NCBI RefSeq assembly: GCF_023006505.1
Contig: NZ_JALBGV010000011.1
Coordinates: forward strand, 1 to 64,000
Reading direction: 5' to 3'
Length of the DNA stretch: 64,000 nt
Source: Neorhizobium sp. SHOUNA12A
GTDB taxonomy: Bacteria; Pseudomonadota; Alphaproteobacteria; Rhizobiales; Rhizobiaceae
Shown: positions 23,270-32,828 of the stretch, in pieces
How positions within the stretch are numbered: the stretch's first letter is position 1
How the letters are laid out: each line of letters starts with the position of its first letter
Made by a program: the position numbers and the translations under genes
Notes under the pieces: generated by a model
What the model saw: only the letters and a program-made list of their open reading frames with translations
Databases searched by the model: none
What the model was told of the DNA's origin: nothing

Positions 23270-25606
23270 TTATCGAGGCGCAGAGGCGGACCCGTCCTTG
23301 TAATAGGAGACGTAGCTGCTGTGCAGCCGCTCCGGCGCGCCCGGATCCGCATAGCGGTGCAGCTCCGACATCTCTGTCTTGTTGAGGATCACGCCCACCG
23401 TTTTCGAGGCGATCTGCGGTTCGGACCGGATCACCGACTGCACCGCCTTCGCAGGCGTCACGCCCCATTCGGTAACGAAGACGAAACCATCGACATAGGG
23501 CTCGAAGGCCTTCGCATCGATAACCGGGAGGAGCGGCGCCAGATCGACGACGATGACGTCGAACGTATCCTTGATGCTTTCGAGGAAATGGCTCATGCCG
23601 GAAGAAGCGAGGAGCTCGCTCGTATGGGCAAGCTGCTTGCTACGCGTCGTCATCGGCAGGATCGTCAGGCGCGACCGGCGGTCGACCCGCGCGGCATTGG
23701 TCCATGGCGTCTGCTGGAGCACCACCTCGACCAGTCCGACTTCCGGTTCGGAGGCCAGCATGCGGCTGAGGCCCGGATTGCGCAGGTCGGCGTCGATCAC
23801 CAGCGTGCGAACGCCCGTCGAGGCGATCAGTCCGGCGAAATTGGCGGCGACCATGGATTTGCCTTCGCCCGGCAGGCAGGAGACCACGCCGATCACCCGG
23901 CACTTCCGCTCCTGCAGCATGATATCGCAGGCAAGCTTGGCATTGCGTAGCGTCTCGGCGAATTGAGACCGCGGCGCCTCGACCGCGACCCGCATCAATC
24001 GGCGGAACGAGATCGGGTTGCCGGGAGGCGCTCCGGCCGCCTCGGCCTCAGTTGGTGGCGGTGGCGGCGCGTCCTCCGCGAAGGCACCGCTGACCTTCGG
24101 CAGGTAGCCGAGGAAGCGAAGGCCAAGCTTCTCCTGCACATCGTCGCCGGTCCGGAAGAACCGCTCGCGGAATTCCAAGAGCGTTGCCGCCGCGCCGCCG
24201 ATCAGCAGGCCAAGCACGACGGAGAGCGCCATGGTCAGCGTCTTGCGCGGGCTGGACGGGGCAGTCGGCAGGCCAGCGTCAGAGATCACGCGAGCCTTGG
24301 CGATCGGGAAGGATTGCCGTTGTGTTGCCTCTTCGAAACGACCGAGGAAGGATTCGTAGAGCGTCTTCAGCGCCGCCGCCTTCTGCTCCAGTTCGCGCAG
24401 CTGGACCATCGAGACATTCGCCTCCGAATTGCGGCCCGCAACCCGGTCGATGCTCTCACGCAGCGATTTTTCGCGCGAACTCGCCACTTCGAACACGTTG
24501 CGGAAGCTGCCCGTCAACTGCTGCAGCTCGCGATAAATCTGCTGCGCGAGTTCGCTCTTTTCCGTCTTGAGCGCGACCGCCTGCGGATGGTTCGCGCCGA
24601 ACTGCTGGATGATGCCCTGCTCGCGGTCGGAAATGTTGATATACCGCTTGCGGAGGTCCTGAATGACCGTGTTGTCCGTATCGCGAGCCGAAACGACTGC
24701 GTTCTGAACGGCCGCGTCAGGCCCCTTGTCGATGATCGCCTGATATTGGTTGTAGCGTGCCGAAGCGGTTGCCGCATCGGCCTGGGCGACGATCAGCTGG
24801 CTGTTGAGATCCGAAAGCTGCTGCGTCGACAGGAGTTCGCCGCGCGGCGAAACCAGACCGTGTTGGGTCTTGAATTGCTCGACGGCAAGCGAGGCCTGCT
24901 GCGAGCGGGTGTTGAGGTCGTTCAACCGTTCCTGCAACCAGAGCGAAGCCCGCTCCGTCGCATCGAAATTGGCGTTCAGCTGTTCGGTCAGATAGGATTC
25001 CGCATAGGTCCGCGTGATCAGCGCGGCAAGTTGCGGGTCTGGCGAACGAATGGACAGAGCGATCACCGAGCTGCGGCCGACACGCTCCACAGTCAGCGAT
25101 TGCTGCAGAACGGCCGCCGCTTTTTCGACCCGGCCCATCCTGACATTCTCCTCGGAAGGCGGTGGGCTGCCGGGCGTCAGAAGCGCAACGACACTGCGGA
25201 TGGCGCCCTTGGCAAGATCGACGGGCGACTGCGGCGGGTTGACCACCGCCTCGTTCTGATCGAGCTTGGCCTTGTCGACCACCCTTACCGCCAAGGCCTT
25301 GGATTTCAGGATCTCGACCGCACTCGACATGCGATTGTCGATCTGCTGGGCCGTCTGACTGTCCTGAGGGTCGTCGGCGTAACGCGAAAGGTTATCATCG
25401 ATCAGTATCTGCGTCAGCGCAGTATAAATCGGCTGCGCCATCACGAGGTAAACCCCGGCAAGGACAACCGTCACAACGAGGCACACGACGATGACGCCCG
25501 AACGACGGATCGCCGCTGCCCAGAGCTTATCGAGATCGATGAATGTGTCGTGATCCCGCGTTTCGCTCGGAAATATCGTTCTCGGTCTGAAGTTTACCTG
25601 ATCCAT
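23270..25606 (-). CDS. exoP: Succinoglycan chain-length and export protein, Wzz/BY-kinase
   Basis: A 778-residue inner-membrane polysaccharide co-polymerase fused to a bacterial tyrosine kinase. An N-terminal Wzz domain begins with a membrane segment near residues 37-58 (VIVVCLVVTVVLAGVYLVM) and ends with a second near residues 450-470 (LTMALSVVLGLLIGGAAA). Long coiled-coil regions lie between them. The kinase has Walker A in CLPGEGKSMVAANFA, Walker A' in TLVIDADLRNP and Walker B in VIVVDLAPLLP, with tyrosines near the C terminus (SSYVSYYKDG). ExoP sets polymer length together with ExoQ. It is the last gene of the leftward exoHKLAMONP unit. Confidence 0.92.
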   Translation of the reverse strand: MDQVNFRPRTIFPSETRDHDTFIDLDKLWAAAIRRSGVIVVCLVVTVVLAGVYLVMAQPIYTALTQILIDDNLSRYADDPQDSQTAQQIDNRMSSAVEILKSKALAVRVVDKAKLDQNEAVVNPPQSPVDLAKGAIRSVVALLTPGSPPPSEENVRMGRVEKAAAVLQQSLTVERVGRSSVIALSIRSPDPQLAALITRTYAESYLTEQLNANFDATERASLWLQERLNDLNTRSQQASLAVEQFKTQHGLVSPRGELLSTQQLSDLNSQLIVAQADAATASARYNQYQAIIDKGPDAAVQNAVVSARDTDNTVIQDLRKRYINISDREQGIIQQFGANHPQAVALKTEKSELAQQIYRELQQLTGSFRNVFEVASSREKSLRESIDRVAGRNSEANVSMVQLRELEQKAAALKTLYESFLGRFEEATQRQSFPIAKARVISDAGLPTAPSSPRKTLTMALSVVLGLLIGGAAATLLEFRERFFRTGDDVQEKLGLRFLGYLPKVSGAFAEDAPPPPPTEAEAAGAPPGNPISFRRLMRVAVEAPRSQFAETLRNAKLACDIMLQERKCRVIGVVSCLPGEGKSMVAANFAGLIASTGVRTLVIDADLRNPGLSRMLASEPEVGLVEVVLQQTPWTNAARVDRRSRLTILPMTTRSKQLAHTSELLASSGMSHFLESIKDTFDVIVVDLAPLLPVIDAKAFEPYVDGFVFVTEWGVTPAKAVQSVIRSEPQIASKTVGVILNKTEMSELHRYADPGAPERLHSSYVSYYKDGSASAPR

Positions 25607-25634
25607 AGGGCTCGCTTTCTGGAGCTTTGGGGGA

Positions 25635-25659
25635 CGGATGGCGGAACCGCCGCCATCCG
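25635..25659 (-). other. Stem-loop in the exoN-exoP intergenic gap
   Basis: A ten-base stem, CGGATGGCGG paired with CCGCCATCCG, and a five-base loop, in the 75-bp gap between exoN and exoP. No T-run follows on the coding strand, so it is not a standard terminator. It may serve in mRNA processing or stability or in partial attenuation before exoP. Confidence 0.5.
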
Positions 25660-25681
25660 CCTCGTATGACTTGAATGCGCG

Positions 25682-26587
25682 TCAGGCGGCCTTGACCCGC
25701 GTTTCGTGCGACATCAGCAATTCCTTGATGGAGGCGTAAATCTCGGCCCCCATGTCCTGGCGAAGCATGGCGAAGGCGACATTCGCCTCGATGAAGCCGC
25801 GCTTGCTGCCGCAATCGAATGTGCGTCCCTGATAGGGATGCGCATGGAACGGCTGGACCTGCGCAAGCTTGTGCATGCTGTCCGTCAGCTGAATTTCGTT
25901 GCCGGCGCCGCGTTCCTGCCGGGCCAGCAGTTCGAAGATTTCCGGCTGCAGAATATAGCGCCCATTCAGGTAATAATTGGACGGCGCCTCGGCAGGTTTC
26001 GGCTTTTCGACCATTTCCGTCACCTCGAAACCGTGCGGCACGCTGTGGCCGACCCCCACGATGCCGTAGCTCGACGTCTCTTCGGGTGCGCATTCTTCGA
26101 CCGCGAAGACATTGCCGCCGACTTCTTCATAGAGATCCATCAGCCCCGCCATGCAACCCTGCGAACCGTAGGAGACCATGTCGGGCAGAAGCAGTGCGAA
26201 GGGTTCGTTGCCCACCAGTTCGCGGGCGCACCAGACCGCATGACCAAGCCCGAGCGGCACCTGCTGGCGCGTATAGCTGACGGTGCCGGCGACCGGCAGC
26301 ATCTTTTCGAGCTGGGTAACCTGGACCGTCTTGCCCGAGCGGGTCAGCGTCGCCACGAGCTCCGGCGCGCTGTCGAAATAGTCCTCGATCGCGGTTTTGT
26401 TGCGGCTGGTCACGAAAATGATGTTCTCGATTCCCGCCTGCATGGCTTCGTCGACCGCATATTGAACGACGGGCCGGTCGACGATCGTCAACATTTCCTT
26501 CGGCATGGCCTTGGTGGCCGGCAGGAACCGAGTGCCGTTGCCTGCGACGGGTATCACCGCCTTTCGAACTGGTCTTTTCATGTCCAT
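25682..26587 (-). CDS. exoN: UTP-glucose-1-phosphate uridylyltransferase
   Basis: A 301-residue GalU-family nucleotidyltransferase making UDP-glucose, the donor for most sugars of succinoglycan. The N-terminal [18 protein letters not shown] signature is complete, and further motifs are [17 protein letters not shown] and VEKPKP. The start at 26587 lies within the 3' end of exoO (10-bp overlap); a second ATG at 26581 is possible. Position between exoO and exoP matches the Sinorhizobium meliloti exo cluster, which supports exoN over a housekeeping galU. Confidence 0.9.
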   Translation of the reverse strand: MDMKRPVRKAVIPVAGNGTRFLPATKAMPKEMLTIVDRPVVQYAVDEAMQAGIENIIFVTSRNKTAIEDYFDSAPELVATLTRSGKTVQVTQLEKMLPVAGTVSYTRQQVPLGLGHAVWCARELVGNEPFALLLPDMVSYGSQGCMAGLMDLYEEVGGNVFAVEECAPEETSSYGIVGVGHSVPHGFEVTEMVEKPKPAEAPSNYYLNGRYILQPEIFELLARQERGAGNEIQLTDSMHKLAQVQPFHAHPYQGRTFDCGSKRGFIEANVAFAMLRQDMGAEIYASIKELLMSHETRVKAA

Positions 26588-27603
26588 TCCTTCGTCCTTT
26601 CTGAGGGCGCCCCCGCCCTATTGATCGGATTTTCAAGTGACGTCGGCCGTTTCACCAGCCGACGCATGCGAACGGCGATCGGCATGCGCAGAAGTCGGAG
26701 CGCACGTGGGTTTTCGATTGCCGTTTTCAGGAAGCCGCCGACGGAACCCTTCTTGATTTCGTCGACGAGCGTGAGAAATGAACCCGCTTCAAGAATGCTG
26801 CGGGTGCGCCTGCGCTGGGCAGCCGAGGCTTTCGCATCCAGCTTGTAGCGGGCGAGAAAAGTGCTGTCGGAGGCCAGCATCGCATCCAGATGGCTCTGCT
26901 CCAGAACGCGCGAGATCGAACCCTGACGCAGGTGATAGACATATCCGATCTCCGGCACGATCGCGCATCGCGCGCCGCTCGCCAGGGCGGAAGCAAGCAA
27001 CAGGTAGTCCTCGCCGACCCGCAGCGCCTCGTCGAAGCGCAGCCCGTGCTCGACGAGAAATGCGCGTTCGAAAATTGGCTTCATGTAGCCGAAGTTGAAG
27101 GTCGACTGGAAAATCACGTTCGAGCCGATGAATTCGGCAAGCGTCAGCATCGACCGCTGCCTGAGCGCCTCCTTGGAGAACATCTCATAAGGCTCGCCGG
27201 CATCGAACGGGATGACGTCGAGATTGTCGACGACGATCTGCGCCTGCGCGTTCTCGGCCCGCTCCAGCATGGTCAAAAGCCTGGTGGGGTAAATCGAGTC
27301 GTCGGAATCGAGGATCGCGACCCAACGCCCCCTTGCCGCGGCAAGTCCGGCATTACGTGCGGCGGCCGGCCCGCCATTCACCGCCTGGGCGATCAACCTG
27401 ACACGCTGATCCGAATAGGCTTCCGCGACGGCTCGCGTTCCATCGGTCGAGCAATCGTCGACGACGATCACTTCGAGCGTCACGCCGATTTGCGCAAGCG
27501 CGCTGTCGATCGCGCGCGCAAGCGTCTCCTCGGCGTTATAAGCCGCAATCACGAAACTCACGTCGGGCTGGAAATCCGGGGCCTGCAGATCATGCATCGT
27601 CAT
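26578..27603 (-). CDS. exoO: Succinoglycan glucosyltransferase ExoO
   Basis: A 341-residue GT2 glycosyltransferase ([60 protein letters not shown]). In S. meliloti ExoO adds the fifth sugar of the octasaccharide, a beta-1,6 glucose that starts the side chain. It has no membrane span and probably works at the inner face of the membrane. The ATG at 27603 overlaps the exoM stop by ATGA. The function follows from cluster synteny and family. Confidence 0.88.
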   Translation of the reverse strand: MTMHDLQAPDFQPDVSFVIAAYNAEETLARAIDSALAQIGVTLEVIVVDDCSTDGTRAVAEAYSDQRVRLIAQAVNGGPAAARNAGLAAARGRWVAILDSDDSIYPTRLLTMLERAENAQAQIVVDNLDVIPFDAGEPYEMFSKEALRQRSMLTLAEFIGSNVIFQSTFNFGYMKPIFERAFLVEHGLRFDEALRVGEDYLLLASALASGARCAIVPEIGYVYHLRQGSISRVLEQSHLDAMLASDSTFLARYKLDAKASAAQRRRTRSILEAGSFLTLVDEIKKGSVGGFLKTAIENPRALRLLRMPIAVRMRRLVKRPTSLENPINRAGAPSERTKEWT

Positions 27604-28529
27604 GTGGCTTCGGCGGCTCCGTATTGGCGGATCTCCCGGACACCGAGCGTGCCCGTGACGGCGCCGGCATGGAGTGCCGCACGAAGGGCGTAGCGAACGC
27701 GGGTAACCGGCGAGGGAATGGTTGCCGCCGTCACCGCTAGACAATAACCGAGCTTCAGCATCGCGAGACCGGTCTGCTTGAGGCGGCCGAGACCGGAGTT
27801 CTTGGCGGCGAGAATGCGTCCATGCGTCTGTCCGGAGCGGAAACGGCGCTTGGCAAGCCAGGAAAAGCTTGCCCGCTTTTCGGGCACCAGTTCCTCGATC
27901 ACCGCATCCGGCGCAAATTCGATCCGCCCGCCGGCATCGGTCAAAGCAGTGAAGAAATGTGTATCCTCGCCGCCGCTTTGGCCGAGCGAAAGTGCAAACC
28001 TGCTGCCCGCGACGACCGGCGAGCGCAAATGGAGGAGGACGTTACAGGTATAACCGGTCCTGATCTGCCCGCCGACCCAGACAGGCATCGTCGAGTGGAA
28101 ATCGCCATTGCGCATCCAGCTGGCGCTTTGCGATCCGTAGACGGCTCGGACCGGCCCGAGAACGGCGTCCGCCCCCGTGTTCCTCGCCATCGCCATCAGT
28201 CCGGCCAGCCATTCCGGCTCCGCCGTCTCGTCGTCGTCGATGAAGGCAAGGTAGTCCGCATCGCTTTCGGCGAGGCAGGCATTGCGGGCGATCGAGATAT
28301 TCGACTTCGGGCAATGCACGTAGCGGATCGGGAACGGCGAACGCGCCCGCAAACCATCCACCAGCCCGCTTGCGCTCGGGCTCGCATCGTTATCGGCGAC
28401 GATCAGGCGCAATTCCGCGCCGCCCGGGATGGCGATCTCGAAGAGCGAGATCAGCGTCTCGGCCAGCTCCGGCCGCCGATAGGTGCAGATGCCGATATCG
28501 ACGCGGACCGGCTTTTCCTCTGCCGTCAT
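27600..28529 (-). CDS. exoM: Succinoglycan glucosyltransferase ExoM
   Basis: A 309-residue GT2 enzyme (DIGICTYRRPELAETLISLF, LIVADNDASPSA, NISIARNACLAES, FIDDDETAEPEWL). ExoM of S. meliloti adds the fourth sugar, a beta-1,4 glucose. The ATG at 28529 overlaps the exoA stop by one base and the stop overlaps exoO by four, so translation is coupled. Longer upstream ORF sequence was rejected because it lies in another frame over exoA. Confidence 0.88.
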   Translation of the reverse strand: MTAEEKPVRVDIGICTYRRPELAETLISLFEIAIPGGAELRLIVADNDASPSASGLVDGLRARSPFPIRYVHCPKSNISIARNACLAESDADYLAFIDDDETAEPEWLAGLMAMARNTGADAVLGPVRAVYGSQSASWMRNGDFHSTMPVWVGGQIRTGYTCNVLLHLRSPVVAGSRFALSLGQSGGEDTHFFTALTDAGGRIEFAPDAVIEELVPEKRASFSWLAKRRFRSGQTHGRILAAKNSGLGRLKQTGLAMLKLGYCLAVTAATIPSPVTRVRYALRAALHAGAVTGTLGVREIRQYGAAEAT

Positions 28530-29539
28530 CAAGCGATCCTCCGCGGCCGGATGCCGATCAGCTCCAGCCAAAAGCCGGCCGACCAGGCGAAATGCATGAT
28601 CATCGCCGAAAGCGAGGCAAGCGGGCCGTAAGGGTTCTTCTGCCCCACCGCGAGCCAGAAGCCGTAACCGATGCAGGCCGCGGCCCAGACGACCATCGGC
28701 ACCGCCGCCCACCAATAGAGGAGTGCAAGCAGCGCAGCGACGACGACCGGCGCGACTGCAAGCGGGATCGCTTGCCGGAGCTTCGGAATGGTACGATGCT
28801 TGACGAGGTTCTTCGCCCGGCCCCGGCCATAGGCGAGATATTGCCGGAACAGCGCCGAGGCGGTCGAACGCGGATAATAGGTCATGTAGGTCTTGCCGGT
28901 CATCCAGATGCGGAAAGCGCCCGCGCGCAGCCGGAAGTCCAGTTCCGCATCCTCGTTGTGACTGAAACTCTCGTCATAGCCGCCAACGGCCCGGAAGGCC
29001 GAAATCCGCATCAGCGCGTGGTGGCCATGATCGACCCACTCGCCGCCGCCGCCGGCGCGATGTTTCGAACCGCCGTTTCCAAGCTTCGAGTTCTGCGCCA
29101 CCGCAGTTGCCTTCTGGAAAGTGCCGAAGCCGATCGTCTCCATGCCGACGACGACGGAGTCGGCGTCCATTTCGACGGCCTCCTGCAGAAGCGTCCGGCA
29201 GTAATCGTCCGGATAATCCCCATGCGCATCAATGCGGATGAGAAAGTCCCGATCCTCGCCGAACCGGTCGACGGCGAGGTTGATGGCCGCACTCTGGATA
29301 CGCTTGCGATTTCCGATCAGCACGAGGTCGCGGATTTCCGGAATAAGGTCCTGGACGATGTCCGGCGTGCCGTCCTGGCTGCCGCCGTCGGCGACAACGA
29401 TCAGCATGTCCATGTCGCCGCGCTGGCCGTTCAGCTTATGCAGCAACGGCGCGATCGTCGCCGCTTCGTTGAGGCATGGGATCACCAGAAGCGTCCGGAT
29501 CTCGGACATCTGGGCATTGGAGTGAGAACGCAAAACCAT
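28529..29539 (-). CDS. exoA: Succinoglycan glucosyltransferase ExoA
   Basis: A 336-residue GT2 enzyme with a C-terminal membrane region (PLAVAPVVVAALLALLYWWAAVP, then MVVWAAACIGYGFWLAV). Catalytic-domain motifs are LVIPCLNEAATIAPLL, VADGGSQDGT, IRIDAHGDYPDDY and FSHNEDAELDFRLR. In S. meliloti ExoA adds the second sugar, a beta-1,3 glucose, to the galactose lipid made by ExoY. AGGTGGAG just before the ATG supports the start at 29539; an internal ATG at 29509 is an alternative. Confidence 0.88.
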   Translation of the reverse strand: MVLRSHSNAQMSEIRTLLVIPCLNEAATIAPLLHKLNGQRGDMDMLIVVADGGSQDGTPDIVQDLIPEIRDLVLIGNRKRIQSAAINLAVDRFGEDRDFLIRIDAHGDYPDDYCRTLLQEAVEMDADSVVVGMETIGFGTFQKATAVAQNSKLGNGGSKHRAGGGGEWVDHGHHALMRISAFRAVGGYDESFSHNEDAELDFRLRAGAFRIWMTGKTYMTYYPRSTASALFRQYLAYGRGRAKNLVKHRTIPKLRQAIPLAVAPVVVAALLALLYWWAAVPMVVWAAACIGYGFWLAVGQKNPYGPLASLSAMIMHFAWSAGFWLELIGIRPRRIA

Positions 29540-29547
29540 ACTCCACC

Positions 29548-30756
29548 TCACGATTGTACGGTTGAAACGGCCGGCATTTCGGCCGGCGACGGGACGTTGG
29601 GATGTAGGGCGGCGAGCCGCGAAACAAGAGCGCGGCATTCCGCCGGTCCGGTCACCCACTGACAGCGCTCGACGGCCGCAAGCCGGGAAAAAAGGTCGAC
29701 GTAGCGCGCTTCCGTCATCTCGTTGAACAGCGTTTCGAGGGTCTCCCCCGTCACGTGATTGCGCACCAGACCGATGCCTCGCTTGCCGACGAAACGGCCG
29801 GTCTCCGTGCCGGCAAGCGCAATCGGCACCGCTCCGTAAAGCCCGCCTTCGTAAAGGCGGTTCGGCAGCAGCCAGCTGGAATTCAGCCCCTCCTCGAAGA
29901 AATCGATCGCCCAAGTGAACTGCACGTCGCCGTAGATCGCAGCGAGATCCTCCGGATTGCGGTAGGCACCGTAGAACTCCACATGCGGGGCAGCCGCGAC
30001 CGCCGCATCGAAATCGTCGAATTCGCTGTAGGCGGGGCGGCCGCGTAATACGATCTCAACCTTGCCGTCCATGCGGGCCGCAAAATCGATCAGTATATCG
30101 AGCGACTTGCGGCAGCGGATCGCTCCGAACCAGCCGATCCGCCAAGGTTTGCCCGGTTCCGGCGGACGGGGCAGGAGTGGCTCGGACACCGGTTCCGGCT
30201 CGAGAGCGAGCACCTTGTTTTCCAGAAGCAGAACCGGAAGGTCGAGGCCTGAACGCGGTTTGAAGAAATTATCCACGAACGCCGGGGAACTGGTGATCAG
30301 CAGGCTCGCCCGGCGGCCGAAGAACCGCTGCGCCTGGCGCATCAGACGACCCTTCATCCCCTCGTCGAGAAGCAGGCGGTGAATATCAAGGCATTCGTAA
30401 ACGACAGGAATCCGGCGGCTGAACATGGACGCAGCACGTCCGGCAAGCGCCAGCGTCTCCAGGTTGCGGGCGATGATGACGTCGGGCACGGCGATACCGG
30501 CCAGCGTTCGCTTCAGCCTCATGCGCGCGGCAAGAACCGCTCCGATGCGCTGCGCAAAACGCCCGTCCGCCGTCTGCCCGAGTGAAACGGTCGTCACATC
30601 CCGCTCGTCGGCAAGCACGTTCGCGCCGCGCTCGAAGCCGGCGACGGTGACGCTCGCACCACCGGCCTTCAAGGTCAGCACGCGCCGCCGGATAGCCGCG
30701 TCGGCCATGTCATGCGCGAGATAGAGAACGTTCAACGTCAAATCGTCCAACTCCAT
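29548..30756 (-). CDS. exoL: Succinoglycan glycosyltransferase ExoL
   Basis: A 402-residue GT4-like protein (NVLYLAHDMADAAIRRRVLTLKAGG, VIIARNLETLALAGRAA, WRIGWFGAIRCRKSLDIL, NRLYEGGLYGAVPIAL). In S. meliloti ExoL adds the third sugar, a beta-1,4 glucose. It lies 20 bp downstream of exoK and 8 bp upstream of exoA, as in the reference cluster. Confidence 0.88.
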   Translation of the reverse strand: MELDDLTLNVLYLAHDMADAAIRRRVLTLKAGGASVTVAGFERGANVLADERDVTTVSLGQTADGRFAQRIGAVLAARMRLKRTLAGIAVPDVIIARNLETLALAGRAASMFSRRIPVVYECLDIHRLLLDEGMKGRLMRQAQRFFGRRASLLITSSPAFVDNFFKPRSGLDLPVLLLENKVLALEPEPVSEPLLPRPPEPGKPWRIGWFGAIRCRKSLDILIDFAARMDGKVEIVLRGRPAYSEFDDFDAAVAAAPHVEFYGAYRNPEDLAAIYGDVQFTWAIDFFEEGLNSSWLLPNRLYEGGLYGAVPIALAGTETGRFVGKRGIGLVRNHVTGETLETLFNEMTEARYVDLFSRLAAVERCQWVTGPAECRALVSRLAALHPNVPSPAEMPAVSTVQS

Positions 30757-30776
30757 TGTCGAGCCGCCGAGGCGGC

Positions 30777-31574
30777 TCAGCCGAGCGTGCAGAGCACGGA
30801 TTCAGGAAAACGGCAGGGCTCGCCGAGCGCGGTAAAAGCGACCCGGTCGACGGTCATCGAGGTCGGCTGAGTGTAGGAAAATGCGCCCATCCACTGCTTG
30901 AGCGTGTCGGTTCCCCAGAGACTGAGAAAAATCTTCTGAGGGTTCTGCGGTATCTTCGCCTTGTCCGTTACTTCTTGAACGAGCTTGCCGTTCACGAAGT
31001 AACGGAGGCGGTTTTCCTCCCAGATGAAGGCATAGTCGTTGAAGCCCTGGTCCGCACCGCCGGCGACCGGCACCAGTTTTTCGTTATTGCCCTTGGCGGA
31101 AACATACTGGTTGACCTGAACTTGGCCGGTATTCTTGCCGAGCACTTCGAAGTCGATCTCGTCATGCGGCTTTTTGTCGGTCGGGCCGATATAGGTGAAG
31201 AACGCCGAATTGAGCCCTGAGCCCGATGCGGATTTCATCCGCACCTCATAGGTGCCATAGCCGAAACGCACATTGGTCTGGATTTCGCCGCAGGCGAAGT
31301 CGCGGTCGCTGGCCTTGTCCTGCGCAAAGCCGAGCTGCAGAGTACCGCCCTCGACTTTCACCTGTTTCTTCGACCAGTTGCAATTCTGATGCTTGCCGTT
31401 GTTCCAGCCGTCCGAGACGTACCAGAAGGAACGGTTGAGTCCGTCGAAGTTTTCCACGAAGGACTTGCCCGCGTTAGCCTGCTGGGCCTGTGCTGCGGGC
31501 GAGAGAAGTCCAGACACCGCGGCAGCGATGATAACCTGGCAGGTTAGTTGAATCTGTCTGGCCTTAGCCGTCAT
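30777..31574 (-). CDS. exoK: Secreted succinoglycan depolymerase, GH16 glycanase
   Basis: A 265-residue GH16 beta-glycanase. A signal peptide (QVIIAAAVSGLLSPAAQAQ) precedes the catalytic jelly-roll, with the HDEIDFEVLG active-site motif holding the nucleophile and acid/base glutamates. ExoK cuts nascent succinoglycan to lower molecular weight. It starts 3 bp after exoH, so succinylation and cleavage are encoded together; in S. meliloti succinylation makes the polymer easier to cleave. Confidence 0.9.
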   Translation of the reverse strand: MTAKARQIQLTCQVIIAAAVSGLLSPAAQAQQANAGKSFVENFDGLNRSFWYVSDGWNNGKHQNCNWSKKQVKVEGGTLQLGFAQDKASDRDFACGEIQTNVRFGYGTYEVRMKSASGSGLNSAFFTYIGPTDKKPHDEIDFEVLGKNTGQVQVNQYVSAKGNNEKLVPVAGGADQGFNDYAFIWEENRLRYFVNGKLVQEVTDKAKIPQNPQKIFLSLWGTDTLKQWMGAFSYTQPTSMTVDRVAFTALGEPCRFPESVLCTLG

Positions 31575-31577
31575 GTT

Positions 31578-32735
31578 TCACCTGTGCTGTTGCGTTATTG
31601 CGGGTTCGCCGGGACCGGAAGCCTCGGCGAGTGGGTGGGATTTGGTGGCGGCCAGAAGCTTGGCCTTGCGACCGCGGCTGCCGGTCAACACCTCGTAGAG
31701 ACCGCGCATTCTGTGCGAGACGAGGCGGTTGCTGACAACAAGGATGACGAAGCTTGCAACGGCGGCGACGCCGTAGAAGAGCGGGTAAAGGTCGTCGCCT
31801 GCCACGCGGTTCCACACCATCCACATCAGGACGAGCAGCGGATAATGGGCGCAGAACATCCAGAAGCTCAGGCTTCCGGTGGCAGCCAACCGCTGACCGA
31901 TCCAGGAACGGATGACGATCGCCGACATCAGCCAGAAACCACCGGCTCCGAGGATCGAAAGCGCGTTGCGCGCCATGTCGAGAGGCCAGGGGAAATCCGG
32001 GCCGGTCCAGTAGAGGCCGATGGACAACAGCACCGCGGCGGCAAGCATCACCGCCGTACCCGGTCCCGCAAACCGGTCCGCAGACTTGAGGTCCACCTGG
32101 TAGAGCGCCAGGAAGATGCCGAGGGTGAAGCTGAACAGGATCGATTTCTTCAGCACGATGCCGACCGTCAGCATGGGGGTGATCGCCAGCAGGAACAGAA
32201 CGCCGAGCGTCGCTGCCGGAAAACGCCGCACCAGCACGGCAAGGATCGGCGACAGCAGGATGCAGACGATCAGGTCGCGCAGGAAGTAGAGCGGAATATT
32301 GATCGGCAAGCCTTCCGTCGCGAACGCGTTACTTAGGAGTTCGCGCGTCGAGATGTTCCAGAGATCGGGAAAATATCCAACGCCCATGTCGACGCGTTGG
32401 ATGACGAACATGGCTCCAAGCAGACCGAGGTTCCACAACAGGAAAGGCAAGAGGACGGTCTTCGCCTTGGAGCGAAGCGTCTTGGAATAGTTGAACGTCT
32501 CCCAACCCCGCTGGAACAGTAGATAGCCGGAAATCGCGCTGAGGCAGGGTACGCCAATGCGGAATAGGCTATCCCCGAGGAAAACCCTGAGCCAATCGAA
32601 CAAACCATTCAGCCCGAGGAACGGGCTGGTGTCGGGATCATGCGGCACATGGACGAAGAGAATGCCGGAGATCAGCAGGATGCGCATCAAATTGATACGG
32701 GAGGATATATTTGGATCGACAGTCAAACGAGTCAC
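31578..32735 (-). CDS. exoH: Succinoglycan O-succinyltransferase, acyltransferase-3 family
   Basis: A 385-residue integral membrane acyltransferase with about ten hydrophobic segments. The N-terminal RINLMRILLISGILFVHVP contains the family histidine, and FWMFCAHYPLLVLMW is a late helix. ExoH adds succinate to succinoglycan. The GTG at 32735 is proposed as start because the family region begins at SSRINLMRIL; a GTG at 32828 would add 31 residues of untypical sequence with no ribosome site. The start is therefore uncertain. It is the first gene of the leftward exo unit. Confidence 0.82.
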   Translation of the reverse strand: MTRLTVDPNISSRINLMRILLISGILFVHVPHDPDTSPFLGLNGLFDWLRVFLGDSLFRIGVPCLSAISGYLLFQRGWETFNYSKTLRSKAKTVLLPFLLWNLGLLGAMFVIQRVDMGVGYFPDLWNISTRELLSNAFATEGLPINIPLYFLRDLIVCILLSPILAVLVRRFPAATLGVLFLLAITPMLTVGIVLKKSILFSFTLGIFLALYQVDLKSADRFAGPGTAVMLAAAVLLSIGLYWTGPDFPWPLDMARNALSILGAGGFWLMSAIVIRSWIGQRLAATGSLSFWMFCAHYPLLVLMWMVWNRVAGDDLYPLFYGVAAVASFVILVVSNRLVSHRMRGLYEVLTGSRGRKAKLLAATKSHPLAEASGPGEPAITQQHR

Positions 32736-32828
32736 CCTTTTTGGGCAGTGCCTCCCCGCCACTACCGTTTCAATCAGAGCAGACTTGAGCCCGCAGTCAC
32801 CCAAAAAGGATCGTGCCGAGTTTGGCAC

